DNA of 17,275 nt from an uncultured Clostridia bacterium (GCA_947632165.1 CANROI010000010.1:1-17275), one strand, 5' to 3'. Shown: positions 1 to 7,615, numbered from the stretch's first letter. Made by a program: numbers and translations. Notes: a model not told the origin generated them from the letters alone.

Positions 1-61
1 AAGCCGCGATCCCCGAGCGGGAGAGCCCCGCCACAAGGAAGGTTTGTTTGGAATACAGCAT
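1..61 (-). CDS. murD: UDP-N-acetylmuramoylalanine--D-glutamate ligase, N-terminal fragment
   Basis: Only the first 20 codons lie in the window; the gene runs off the left edge. They read MLYSKQTFLVAGLSRSGIAA. The V-A-G-L-S-R-S-G-I-A stretch matches the glycine-rich N-terminal nucleotide-binding strand of MurD, the cytoplasmic enzyme that adds D-glutamate to UDP-MurNAc-L-Ala. The ATG (59-61) is preceded on the minus strand by GAGGAG about 9 bases upstream, which fixes the start. It follows mraY by 34 bases on the same strand, the usual mraY-murD order of dcw clusters. Identification rests on a short peptide plus position, so it is strong but not absolute. Confidence 0.85.
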   Translation of the reverse strand, partial: MLYSKQTFLVAGLSRSGIAA

Positions 62-95
62 GAAAAAATCTCCTCGATCCCGTCTTCGGATGGGA

Positions 96-1043
96 TCAGA
101 CGAACGGGAACAGCATCAGTCCCCCGAATGCCGCCGTCACGGCGGCATAGGCATAGGCGATCTTGCCCTCCGCGTAGCCCTTCTCCTGAAAATGATGGTG
201 AAGGGGCGCCATCAGGAAGATGCGCTTTCCCGTCTTTTTATAATATATTACCTGCAGGATCACGGATATGCTTGAGAGGACAAACATCACGCCCGCGACG
301 GGAATGGCGAGCGCGTTGCCCGTAAGCAGCGCGATGGAGGCGGCAAACCCGCCGAGGGACAGGGAGCCCGTATCCCCCATGAACACGCTCGCGCGGTTGA
401 CGTTGAACACGAGAAAGGCAAGGAGCGCGCCCGACAGGCAGACCGAAAGCGAGGAGAGCGACGCGTTTTCCCCCTGCAGGAGGATGAGCAGCCCGACGAG
501 CAGAAAGAACACCGCGGAGGTGCTCCCCGCGAGCCCGTCGAGCCCGTCGGTAAGGTTCACGCCGTTCACCGTGGCGATATAGACGAAGAGCCCGAGCGGG
601 AACATCCACCAGCCGATATCAAACGACAGGTCCGTAAAGGGAATGCGCAGCACGGTGAGCCCGTTGAGGCAGGCATAGACGGATGCGATGACCGCGACCG
701 CGAGCTGAAAGCAGATCTTCTGGTAGGGCTTAAGCCCGAGATTCTCCCGCCGGAGCTTTTTGAGGAGGTCGTCGAGAAACCCGACGAGAAGATATCCGAC
801 CCCGACGGCAAGCGCCACGAGATAGGGCTTGTCCGCACGGTCGCACAGGAGCAGGGAGGAGAGCGCCGCGGCGAGCACAAAGCCCAGCCCGCCCATCGTG
901 GGCGTGCCCGACTTGCTTTTGTGCTCTTTGACATAGGAGAGAATGTTCTGGCCCGCGCCGAGCCGCTTCAGAAGCGGGATCTCCGCCGCGCAGAGCGCGA
1001 GGGAGAGGGCGAACGAGAGATACAGACAGACAAGGATCTTCAT
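96..1043 (-). CDS. mraY: phospho-N-acetylmuramoyl-pentapeptide transferase (lipid I synthase)
   Basis: MraY is the integral membrane enzyme that moves phospho-MurNAc-pentapeptide from UDP to undecaprenyl phosphate, making lipid I. The 315-residue product is highly hydrophobic, consistent with the family's ten membrane helices. It carries the family signatures: the Asp pair in GFLDDLLK (residues 88-95), NLTDGLDGLA (163-172), FMGDTGSLSLGG (221-232) and the MAPLHHHFQEKG loop (278-289) that distinguishes MraY from WecA-type transferases. The first cytoplasmic loop has the usual KSGTPTMGG (44-52). Its ATG overlaps the murE stop codon as ATGA, so translation is probably coupled to murE. It is slightly short for the family but appears complete. 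Confidence 0.97.
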   Translation of the reverse strand: MKILVCLYLSFALSLALCAAEIPLLKRLGAGQNILSYVKEHKSKSGTPTMGGLGFVLAAALSSLLLCDRADKPYLVALAVGVGYLLVGFLDDLLKKLRRENLGLKPYQKICFQLAVAVIASVYACLNGLTVLRIPFTDLSFDIGWWMFPLGLFVYIATVNGVNLTDGLDGLAGSTSAVFFLLVGLLILLQGENASLSSLSVCLSGALLAFLVFNVNRASVFMGDTGSLSLGGFAASIALLTGNALAIPVAGVMFVLSSISVILQVIYYKKTGKRIFLMAPLHHHFQEKGYAEGKIAYAYAAVTAAFGGLMLFPFV

Positions 1044-2476
1044 GAGAGCTTCCCGAGGAGCGACTTTATCACATCTTTGTCGTTATAGTCGAATTTTATT
1101 CCCATGATCTCCTGATAGGTCTCCCCGCCCTTGCCCGCGACGAGGAGCACATCCCCCTCCGCGAGGGTGCGCAGGGCATATTCGGTCGCCTTCTCCCGCT
1201 CCTCCACGGCGACATATTCGGCGGAGACGGTGCGGAAGCCCCGCTCGATCTGCGAAATGATGGCGCAGGGGTCCTCATAGCGGGGATTGTCGGAGGTGAT
1301 CACCGCAAAATCCGCGAGCCGCGCCGCCGTCTCCCCCATCTTCGGGCGCTTCCCCTCGTCGCGGTTGCCGCCGCAGCCGAAGAGGACGACGAGCCGGCCC
1401 TTGCAGTGCCTGCGCAGGCAGGAGAGGGACTTTTCCAGCCCGTCCGGCGTGTGGGCGAAGTCCACGAACACCTGCGCGCCATGGAACTCGGCAACCCATT
1501 CGAGCCTGCCGTCCACTTCCGAGACCCGCTCGAGCCCGCGCGCGATCTGTTCGGGCGTCGCGCCGAGCTGTTTGGCGGCGCAGGCGGCGGCGAGCGCGTT
1601 CTCCACATTGTGCCGCCCCGTCATTTTAAGCTGCGCCTCGCACAGCTCGTCCGAGAGATTGAACACCACCCGGCTGCCGCGCAGCGTCTCCTCCCCGATC
1701 ATCGCAAAGGAATCGGCGGGCGTATCCAGCCCGAAGGTCGTGTGCGGCGTCGGAAGGCGGAGGAGCTCCGCCGTAAAGCCATCGTCGGCGTTGTAGACGG
1801 CGAACTTGCAGCGGGCGGGGTCGAACAAGCGCTTCTTCGCCCCGCCGTAATGCTCCATATCGCCGAAAAAGTCGAGATGATCGCGGGTGAGATTGGTAAA
1901 GATGCCGACCTCGAAGCGGATCGGGAGCACCTTCCCGAGCGCAAGCGCATGGGCGGAGACCTCCATCGCGACGTCCTCCACGCCCGCCGCACGCATGTCC
2001 GCGAGCAGAGAAAACAGCGAGATGGGATCGGGCGTCGTGAGTGCGGGCGCGACGGTGATCTCGCCGTACCGAGCGCCGAGGGTGCCGATGAGCCCCGCGC
2101 TGCGGCCCGCCTCCCCGAGGATCGCCCCGAGGAAATGGCAGGTCGTCGTCTTGCCGTTGGTGCCCGTGACCCCGATGATCCGCATATCCCGCTCGGGATG
2201 GCGGTAAAACGCCGCCGCGAGGTACGCCATCGCCTCCCGCCCGTCGGGCACGATGAGCTGGGCGCACGGAAGCGGCAGTTCGCGCTCGCAGACGAGCGAG
2301 GCTCCCCGCTCCGCGGCCTCCTCCGCAAAGAGATGGGAGTCGACGCCGGTGCCGCGGTAGCAGAAAAAGAGGTCGCCCGCCCCCGCCACACGGCTGTCCA
2401 CGCAGAGCGCGGAGACCTCCGCGTCCTTGACAAGCCTCGCATCCTTGAGTTCTTTTCCGAGCTGAGAAAGCTTCAT
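1040..2476 (-). CDS. murE: UDP-N-acetylmuramoyl-L-alanyl-D-glutamate--2,6-diaminopimelate ligase
   Basis: MurE is the cytoplasmic ATP-dependent ligase that adds the third stem-peptide residue to UDP-MurNAc-L-Ala-D-Glu. The 478-residue product has the full Mur ligase layout: an N-terminal UMAG-binding domain, the ATP loop GVTGTNGKTTT (residues 102-112), a central domain with the carbamylated-lysine region (GGAKKRLF, 211-218), the TGRHNVENALAA segment (286-297) and the C-terminal domain. SDNPR at 395-399 is the motif associated with meso-diaminopimelate rather than lysine specificity, so a DAP-type peptidoglycan is inferred. One oddity is that the usual KGHE near residue 449 reads KGGE. The ATG overlaps the upstream transpeptidase stop as ATGA. 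Confidence 0.96.
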   Translation of the reverse strand: MKLSQLGKELKDARLVKDAEVSALCVDSRVAGAGDLFFCYRGTGVDSHLFAEEAAERGASLVCERELPLPCAQLIVPDGREAMAYLAAAFYRHPERDMRIIGVTGTNGKTTTCHFLGAILGEAGRSAGLIGTLGARYGEITVAPALTTPDPISLFSLLADMRAAGVEDVAMEVSAHALALGKVLPIRFEVGIFTNLTRDHLDFFGDMEHYGGAKKRLFDPARCKFAVYNADDGFTAELLRLPTPHTTFGLDTPADSFAMIGEETLRGSRVVFNLSDELCEAQLKMTGRHNVENALAAACAAKQLGATPEQIARGLERVSEVDGRLEWVAEFHGAQVFVDFAHTPDGLEKSLSCLRRHCKGRLVVLFGCGGNRDEGKRPKMGETAARLADFAVITSDNPRYEDPCAIISQIERGFRTVSAEYVAVEEREKATEYALRTLAEGDVLLVAGKGGETYQEIMGIKFDYNDKDVIKSLLGKLS

Positions 2477-4203
2477 CCTTCACCCCCTTCGAACGGCGCG
2501 ATCCCCATCACGTCGATGATCCCCTTGAAAATTTCCGCGGCGCAGGGCGCCGCAACGGTGCTGCCGTAGTAGGAGCCCTGCGGCTCATCCACGATGACGA
2601 GCGCAAGGTAGCGCGGCGCATCCGCGGGGAAATACCCCACGAACGAAGAGACATACTTGCCCTGCGCGATCTGTCCGTTCTCGTACTTCTGCGCGGTGCC
2701 CGTCTTGCCAGCCACGCGGTAGCCCTCGAGATAGGCATGCTTGCCGCTCCCGTCCCGCACGACTCCCTCCAACATCCCCGAGAGGAGGCGGGAGGTCTCC
2801 TCGCTCACCGTTCTGCCCACCAGCGTCTTTCCCACGCGCTCCGAGACGTATCCGTCGTCCGTGAACACTTCTTCGAGGAGGTGGGGTGTATAGTAGTACC
2901 CGCCGTTGACGGCGGACGCCGCCGCGCAGGCGAGCTGGATCGGCGAGACGGCGATCGTCTGCCCGAAGCCGATGCGCGCAAGGTCGCAGTCGCGCACGCT
3001 CCCCTCCGGGATGAGCATTCCCACCGCCTCGCCCGAGAAATCCACTCCCGTCGCCCTGCCGAAGCGGAACGCCTCGAGATAGGAGTAGAACGTCTCTTTG
3101 CCCAGCGCGAGGGCGATATCCACAAAGCAGGGGTTGCAGCTGTTGTTGAGCGCCTCGGCGAGCGTCTGGTTCGCATGCTTGCCGTTCTTATGGTCGCTCC
3201 AGCATTTGATGCTCGTCCCGTCCACGCTCCGTGTGCGGGAAGATGCAAAGACATAGGAGGGTGAAAGAGCGGCCGCGTTCCCCCGCCGCCATTCCTCGAG
3301 GTCGGCGGCGGCGGTGACGATCTTGAAGGTGGAACCGGGCTCGTAGATGTCTGAGACGAGGCTGTTGCGCGAGAGCGCATTCAGCGCGGAGAGGTCCTCC
3401 CGCGGCGGATCGTTGAGGTCGTAGGAGGGCAGATTGACCATCGCGAGGATGGAGAAGTCGTTCGGGTCGAGCACGATGCACTGCGCCGCCTTTGCGGAAG
3501 AGGTTGCGAGCGCCCGCCCCATCGTCTCCTCCGCGATCGCCTGGATGCGGTAGTCGAGGGTGAGCCTTATGTTGAGCCCTGCCGTCGCGGGCAGATAGGC
3601 CGCGGACGCCCCCTCGAGCTCGACGCCGACGAGGTCGGTCTCATAGAGGATCTCCCCGTTCTTGCCCGAAAGAAAGCGGTCGTAATACTTTTCGAGGCCC
3701 GTCGTCCCTTCGCTGCCCATCGCCGTGAAGCCGAGCACCTGCGAGGCGAGACTTGCGTAGGGGTAGACCCTCCGGTTGTCACGCGCATAGTAGACGCCCG
3801 GAAGATTCGTGCCCTCGATGCGCTGCACGAAAGATTTTTCCGCCTGCTTTACGAGCGTGATCTCGGAGCGGGACCGGTCGGAGAGCTTTGAGAGCATCTC
3901 CTCATAGGAGCCGCCGAAAAGCGCCGAGAGCACGCGCGCGCTCTCCTCACGGTCCTTGACGGCGTTCGCACGGGCGTAGACGCTGTAGGCGGTCCCGTTC
4001 CCGGCGAGAAGTTCCCCGTTCCGGTCGAAGATCTTCCCCCGCTCCGCGACGACGGGGATCTCCCGCGTCCACTGGTCGAGCGCACGGTAGAGGAGCTCCT
4101 CCTTCCAGAAGGCCTGTACATAGAGGAATCTGGACAAAAAAATGCAAAAAAGAAAGGCTATTGCCATCATCACGGCGAATAACCTCTTTCGTAGGACAGT
4201 CAA
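2473..4203 (-). CDS. ftsI: class B penicillin-binding protein 2 (FtsI/PBP3-like septal transpeptidase)
   Basis: A bitopic DD-transpeptidase that cross-links peptidoglycan at the septum. The 576-residue product has a basic N-terminus, one membrane anchor (about residues 9-28), a PBP-dimer domain and a transpeptidase domain with all three catalytic motifs: STFK (nucleophile Ser291), SCN (355-357) and KTGT (500-503). There is no C-terminal PASTA region, which argues against a SpoVD or Bacillus PBP2B type, but FtsI versus SpoVD cannot be settled from sequence alone. The coordinates use a TTG at 4203. A strong GGAGGGG lies 29 bases upstream of that TTG but ideally placed for an in-frame ATC (4222-4224), so the true N-terminus may be seven residues longer. 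The gene follows the FtsL-like gene by 39 bases and overlaps murE. Confidence 0.9.
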   Translation of the reverse strand: MTVLRKRLFAVMMAIAFLFCIFLSRFLYVQAFWKEELLYRALDQWTREIPVVAERGKIFDRNGELLAGNGTAYSVYARANAVKDREESARVLSALFGGSYEEMLSKLSDRSRSEITLVKQAEKSFVQRIEGTNLPGVYYARDNRRVYPYASLASQVLGFTAMGSEGTTGLEKYYDRFLSGKNGEILYETDLVGVELEGASAAYLPATAGLNIRLTLDYRIQAIAEETMGRALATSSAKAAQCIVLDPNDFSILAMVNLPSYDLNDPPREDLSALNALSRNSLVSDIYEPGSTFKIVTAAADLEEWRRGNAAALSPSYVFASSRTRSVDGTSIKCWSDHKNGKHANQTLAEALNNSCNPCFVDIALALGKETFYSYLEAFRFGRATGVDFSGEAVGMLIPEGSVRDCDLARIGFGQTIAVSPIQLACAAASAVNGGYYYTPHLLEEVFTDDGYVSERVGKTLVGRTVSEETSRLLSGMLEGVVRDGSGKHAYLEGYRVAGKTGTAQKYENGQIAQGKYVSSFVGYFPADAPRYLALVIVDEPQGSYYGSTVAAPCAAEIFKGIIDVMGIAPFEGGEG

Positions 4204-4230
4204 AGAAAAGTCCGTATATTTGATTTTGTT

Positions 4231-4237
4231 CCCCTCC
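4231..4237 (-). promoter_or_regulatory. strong Shine-Dalgarno without a canonical start codon
   Basis: On the minus strand this reads GGAGGGG. The next 20 bases contain no ATG, GTG or TTG in any frame. The in-frame ATC at 4222-4224 is 8 bases beyond GGAGG, ideal initiation spacing; the first canonical in-frame start is TTG at 4201-4203, 29 bases away. The site therefore bears on the true start of the downstream transpeptidase gene. Confidence 0.6.
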
Positions 4238-4242
4238 GGGAA

Positions 4243-5181
4243 TTATTTTTGATAACCTTCGGGAGGCGTGAGGTCGGGCTGCTGTTCCGCCCACTCAAAC
4301 ACATGATCCCGCGAGGTGAGATCTTCGATCTGGCCTTCGACGACCTCGATCTGCCCCTTGAGCTCTCCGATCGCGCTCTGCTTTGCGGCGATATCCCGGT
4401 TGAGGGAGTTGAGGATGGCGGTGTTGACGCAGATCGCCGTGATGAGGATGGCGATGACTGCCGCCACCGCGGCGAGCACCAGCTTCGTCTTCATCGAGAG
4501 CGCCGAGAAGAAGTTGGTGTTTGCGGATGTCTCCCGCTCCTCCGAACGGCGGATGGTCTCCAGCGTGCGGCGGGTGGGCAGGGCGTCCGATTCGTCCTCC
4601 TCGTAATTCTCATAGGGCATTTCCTGCGGACGGGGAGCGGCCGTACGGGCGGGCGCATAGACGGGCGCCGGCGCCGCTTCGCCGGTAACGACGGCCTCGC
4701 CGTCGCGATAGAGCACATTTTCGAACAGATTGGCGGATCTCGGCGCGGCCTCGGGCTCGGCAACGGGCGCATAGTTTTCTACCCGTCTTGCGGGCATATC
4801 CCCGAAGCGCTGCACGCTCTGCATCCCGGGCATGACGGGCACATAGTCGGCGATCCGCTTTGCCGCGCTGGGTGCGTCGGGCGCATTGGGCACGGCGGGC
4901 GCATGGTATTCGCTCGTGCTGTAGATGGGATTCTGGTAGGCGGGCACCCGGTCGGAAGTGAGCGGCATGTTGTCGTAGTCATAGGTCCTGACGTTCGGAT
5001 CCGACGCCGGAGAATAGCGATCGAAACGGCTGTCCTCCTGCGGGTAGAGCAGATTGTGCATATTTTCGGACATCATACGGCGATGCGCAAGTTCAGCCTC
5101 GCTCATCTCGTTCTTCGCCGCAGTCTGACGCCCCTCCGTCTGCCTTTCGATCTCTCTTTCCAACAAATCCATGCCTGCCAT
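4243..5181 (-). CDS. FtsL-like bitopic division protein with long cytoplasmic N-terminus
   Basis: The 312-residue product sits where ftsL lies in dcw clusters, between rsmH and the septal transpeptidase. Residues 1-50 are charged. Residues 50-205 are low-complexity, rich in Pro, Ala and Tyr, with recurring Tyr-Ala-Pro-like patches, and look disordered. A transmembrane helix spans about 232-254. A short Leu/Ile-patterned coiled coil (about 256-292) follows, ending in an acidic, Pro-rich tail. A single helix followed by an extracytoplasmic coiled coil is the FtsL/DivIC architecture, where it would partner DivIC/FtsB and DivIB in the divisome. FtsL itself is usually only about 100-130 residues, so the roughly 230-residue cytoplasmic part is unusual. 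AAGGAG lies 7 bases before the ATG. The role is inferred from position and architecture, since FtsL sequences diverge too far for reliable recognition. Confidence 0.7.
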   Translation of the reverse strand: MAGMDLLEREIERQTEGRQTAAKNEMSEAELAHRRMMSENMHNLLYPQEDSRFDRYSPASDPNVRTYDYDNMPLTSDRVPAYQNPIYSTSEYHAPAVPNAPDAPSAAKRIADYVPVMPGMQSVQRFGDMPARRVENYAPVAEPEAAPRSANLFENVLYRDGEAVVTGEAAPAPVYAPARTAAPRPQEMPYENYEEDESDALPTRRTLETIRRSEERETSANTNFFSALSMKTKLVLAAVAAVIAILITAICVNTAILNSLNRDIAAKQSAIGELKGQIEVVEGQIEDLTSRDHVFEWAEQQPDLTPPEGYQK

Positions 5182-5223
5182 ATCTCGTCTCCTTAATTCT
5201 ATTCCTTCGGATGTAAATTCATG

Positions 5224-6156
5224 CTATATTTTTTGCGCGATCCGCAATTTTGCACACTTGCTTCTCGGATTTTCCGCCTGTTCCCGTTCGCCCGGCGTGA
5301 TCGGCTTCTTCGTGATGAGCTCCAGTTCCCGCTTTTTGCCGCATACACAGACGGGAAAGCTCTTCGGACAGACGCAATCGGTATTGAGCTCGCGGAAGAC
5401 CTCTTTCACGATCCTGTCTTCGAGCGAATGAAAGGTGAGGATGCAGATCCTGCCGCCCGGTCTGAGCGTTCTGCAGAGCCCCCGCACGCAGTCCGCAAGC
5501 CCATCCAATTCGCCGTTGACCTCGATGCGGATCGCCTGGAAGGTCTGCCTTGCGCATGCCGCAGAGCGGAACTTCGGCGGGATGCTCTCCTCTACGAGCG
5601 CGGAGAGCTCGCCGCAGGTCCCGATCGGCTTTTCCGCCCGCCGCCGCACGATGTTGCGCGCGATCGCCGAAGCGAATGTCTCCTCCCCGTAATCCCTGAG
5701 GATGCGGAAGAGCTCCTTCTCCTCATACCCGTTCACGACTTGCGCCGCCGTAAGCGGAGAGGTCCTGTCCATCCTCATATCGAGGGGCGCGGCAGCCGAA
5801 CGGTAAGAGAAGCCTCTCAGGGGATCGTCCACCTGATGAGACGATATTCCTAAATCCAATAGCACGCCGTCGAGCTTGTCCACGCCCGCCCGATAGAGAA
5901 CATTTGCGTAGTTTTTATAGTCCGACCGGAAGAGCTTATATCTTCCTTCGTATGGTTTCAGTCTTTTTTCCGCGGCGGCGAGCGCCTCGTCATCGCGGTC
6001 GGTCGCGATCAGCGTCGCCCCTTCGTCCGCCGCAAGGATGGCCGAGGAGTGCCCTCCGCCCCCGACGGTCCCGTCGAAATAGACGCCCCGCCCGATGCGC
6101 AGCCCTTCGATCACCTCGTCGAGCATGACCGGACGATGATAAAAGGATCCCATCAT
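5224..6156 (-). CDS. rsmH: 16S rRNA (cytosine-1402-N4)-methyltransferase
   Basis: RsmH (MraW) uses SAM to methylate N4 of C1402 in the 16S rRNA decoding centre. The 310-residue product opens with the family hallmark YHRPVMLDEV and shows the SAM-binding GTVGGGGHS (residues 29-37), LDLGISSHQ (100-108), RIEVNGEL (210-217) and FHSLEDRIVK (242-251). A cluster of four cysteines follows (about 261-272). I chose the ATG at 6156, which overlaps the mraZ stop by one base (TGATG). A TTG one codon earlier and a second ATG one codon later are alternatives. There is no good Shine-Dalgarno, so translation is probably coupled to mraZ. The FtsL-like gene begins 42 bases downstream. Confidence 0.95.
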   Translation of the reverse strand: MMGSFYHRPVMLDEVIEGLRIGRGVYFDGTVGGGGHSSAILAADEGATLIATDRDDEALAAAEKRLKPYEGRYKLFRSDYKNYANVLYRAGVDKLDGVLLDLGISSHQVDDPLRGFSYRSAAAPLDMRMDRTSPLTAAQVVNGYEEKELFRILRDYGEETFASAIARNIVRRRAEKPIGTCGELSALVEESIPPKFRSAACARQTFQAIRIEVNGELDGLADCVRGLCRTLRPGGRICILTFHSLEDRIVKEVFRELNTDCVCPKSFPVCVCGKKRELELITKKPITPGEREQAENPRSKCAKLRIAQKI

Positions 6157-6581
6157 CAAAGAGGCATGCTGCTGAAGCCGAGTTCGACGCGTTCGAGATC
6201 GATCTTCTCGTCGTCCTTCCGCAAGGCGATCTCAAGATGATCGATGCAGCCGGTCGTCACGACCTTGCACTCGGAAGAGAGCCCCGCATACTCCCTGTAA
6301 AAGTTCGGAATCACGATGCGGCCCTGGTCGTCTTCCGTGATCTCCGTGATCGAACCGACAAGGAAGTTCGCAAACGCATAGTTGGGATCGTTCGTCTTGA
6401 TCGCGGAGAGCTGCTCGACCAGCTCGTTGCACTTCGCTTCCGGGTAGACCCCGATGCAGCGGTTGGGCCGCACGATGAAGAAGAGCTTGCCCTCTTCGAT
6501 CTGAGAACGGTATTCGGTGGGGATCCGCACGCGATACTTCGCGTCGATCTTATGATCAACATGGCCGATGAAACGATTCAT
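6156..6581 (-). CDS. mraZ: transcriptional regulator/division protein MraZ
   Basis: MraZ is the DNA-binding first gene of dcw operons and in several bacteria represses its own promoter. The 141-residue product has two AbrB-like swapped-hairpin domains, marked by D-H-K-I-D-A-K-Y-R-V-R-I-P (about residues 9-21) and DDQGRIVIP in the second half. The usual glycine of the first DxKGR motif is tyrosine here. The start at 6581 is supported by GGGAGGA 6-7 bases upstream and by the canonical MraZ N-terminus; an upstream in-frame ATG at 6623 lies almost on the expected transcription start and would add 14 non-family residues. I could not identify convincing MraZ-box repeats in the promoter, so autoregulation is not shown. 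Confidence 0.93.
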   Translation of the reverse strand: MNRFIGHVDHKIDAKYRVRIPTEYRSQIEEGKLFFIVRPNRCIGVYPEAKCNELVEQLSAIKTNDPNYAFANFLVGSITEITEDDQGRIVIPNFYREYAGLSSECKVVTTGCIDHLEIALRKDDEKIDLERVELGFSSMPL

Positions 6582-6631
6582 GTGCGGTTCCTCCCTTGCA
6601 TAATTTGAGCGGTTTTTAATCACTTGATGCC

Positions 6632-6660
6632 ATTATAACACGACCGGAACGCGCTGTCAA
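6632..6660 (-). promoter_or_regulatory. consensus sigma-A promoter of the dcw operon
   Basis: On the minus strand the -35 is TTGACA (6655-6660) and the -10 is TATAAT (6632-6637) with a 17-base spacer, a perfect consensus match. Transcription would start near 6625, giving a leader of about 45 bases before mraZ. It lies only 30 bases beyond the murI stop codon on the same strand. Confidence 0.9.
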
Positions 6661-6689
6661 GGGTTTTAGGGCAGAATTTCCACCCGAAA

Positions 6690-7526
6690 TTAAAAAATTT
6701 TGTCGAAATCCGAAAATTTATGCGTAAATTTAGAGTCAAACATTTGTTTATATACACATTTGTTTGCATTTTTGCACGAACCGAGGAAAATCATGCGGTT
6801 TTTTGGCGATTTTTGCGGGAATACGGTCGGAATTTTGCATATGTTAAGTTCTTGACAATCGTGGTTTTTTAGCCCTACTGATTTTTGAAAACGCCCGGAA
6901 AGCACCGTTTTCAGCCGTTTCGCGACCCCCTCTCCCCCATCGAAAACGGGGGCGCCGTAAAAGGCGGAGATCGCGCGGCGCAGAAAAACATAGTGGGTGC
7001 AACCGAGCACGACCCCATCGAAATCCCCCGCAAGGAGATGATCTTCGAGGGAGAGCGGCGTCCCCTCCACGATCAGGGATTCCACCGCGGCCGCCAGCCC
7101 CGCCGCAGGGAATACGGTAAAGCTGCACTGCGGACAGCGGCCGACCAATTCCTTCAGGCGCCGGCTCTCCGCCGTACGCGGCGTGGCGAGCACGAGCACC
7201 CGCCTTGCGGCGCGCGCGGCGGGCAGGATGGCCGGTTCCGTTCCGAGAATGGGAAAGGAAAATTCGGCGCGGAGGCGGTCGGCGCAGACCGCCGTGGCCG
7301 TGTTGCAGGCGAGTACGACGACGTCCGCCCCCTTTTTCCGCAAATCGAGAACGGCAGCGCGCGTCAGAGCGTAGATCTCCGCCTCCGGCTTCTCGCCATA
7401 GGGCGCGTTGCGGTTGTCGCCGAGATAATAGAAGGTGCACCCCGAGACCGCCTCCGCACACGGGCGGAGCACGGTGAGCCCGCCGATGCCGCTGTCAAAG
7501 ACGCCGATCCGCACCGTTTTTGCCAT
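6690..7526 (-). CDS. murI: glutamate racemase
   Basis: MurI interconverts L- and D-glutamate in the cytoplasm, supplying D-Glu to MurD. Visible family motifs are GVFDSGIGGLTV (residues 8-19), the first catalytic cysteine in ACNTAT (Cys74) and the second in GCTHY (Cys176). The recognisable enzyme ends at about residue 212 with DGGEGVAKRLK. A further 66 residues (about 213-278) are encoded by much lower-GC DNA, are rich in Lys, Phe, Asn and Cys, and resemble no racemase segment. This tail may come from stop-codon loss or a small frameshift. The ATG is preceded by AGGAGGGG at 5-base spacing. It is divergent from rpsT and upstream of the dcw promoter on the same strand. Confidence 0.9.
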   Translation of the reverse strand: MAKTVRIGVFDSGIGGLTVLRPCAEAVSGCTFYYLGDNRNAPYGEKPEAEIYALTRAAVLDLRKKGADVVVLACNTATAVCADRLRAEFSFPILGTEPAILPAARAARRVLVLATPRTAESRRLKELVGRCPQCSFTVFPAAGLAAAVESLIVEGTPLSLEDHLLAGDFDGVVLGCTHYVFLRRAISAFYGAPVFDGGEGVAKRLKTVLSGRFQKSVGLKNHDCQELNICKIPTVFPQKSPKNRMIFLGSCKNANKCVYKQMFDSKFTHKFSDFDKIF

Positions 7527-7564
7527 GATCCCCTCCTGTTTTTGAGAAATTTGAAGAATTTTTT

Positions 7565-7593
7565 ATTCTATTTCGCCGAAAAACAGTTTACAA
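7565..7593 (-). promoter_or_regulatory. probable murI promoter
   Basis: On the minus strand TTGTAA (7588-7593) and TAGAAT (7565-7570) are separated by 17 bases, about 40 bases before the murI start. The -35 matches consensus at 4 of 6 positions and the -10 at 5 of 6. Its -35 occupies almost the same base pairs as the rpsT -35 on the other strand. Confidence 0.55.
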
Positions 7594-7615
7594 GCACTTT
7601 ATTTTATGCTAAAAT
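7587..7615 (+). promoter_or_regulatory. probable rpsT promoter with extended -10
   Basis: TTTACA (7587-7592) and TAAAAT (7610-7615) are spaced by 17 bases, and TGC directly precedes the -10, giving an extended -10 element. A transcription start near 7622 would leave a leader of about 30 bases to the rpsT GTG. Confidence 0.75.

Noticed and set aside
1406..2569. A 387-codon open frame antisense to murE
   Set aside because: Shadow of murE; Arg/Glu-rich composition without motifs.
6661..6690. MraZ-box repeats upstream of the dcw promoter
   Set aside because: A single TGGAA-like stretch is present, but no convincing set of regularly spaced direct repeats.
6840..6885. Possible plus-strand promoter beginning TTGACA at 6852
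   Set aside because: No acceptable -10 at 16-18 bases (CTACTG only), and it would fire antisense into murI.
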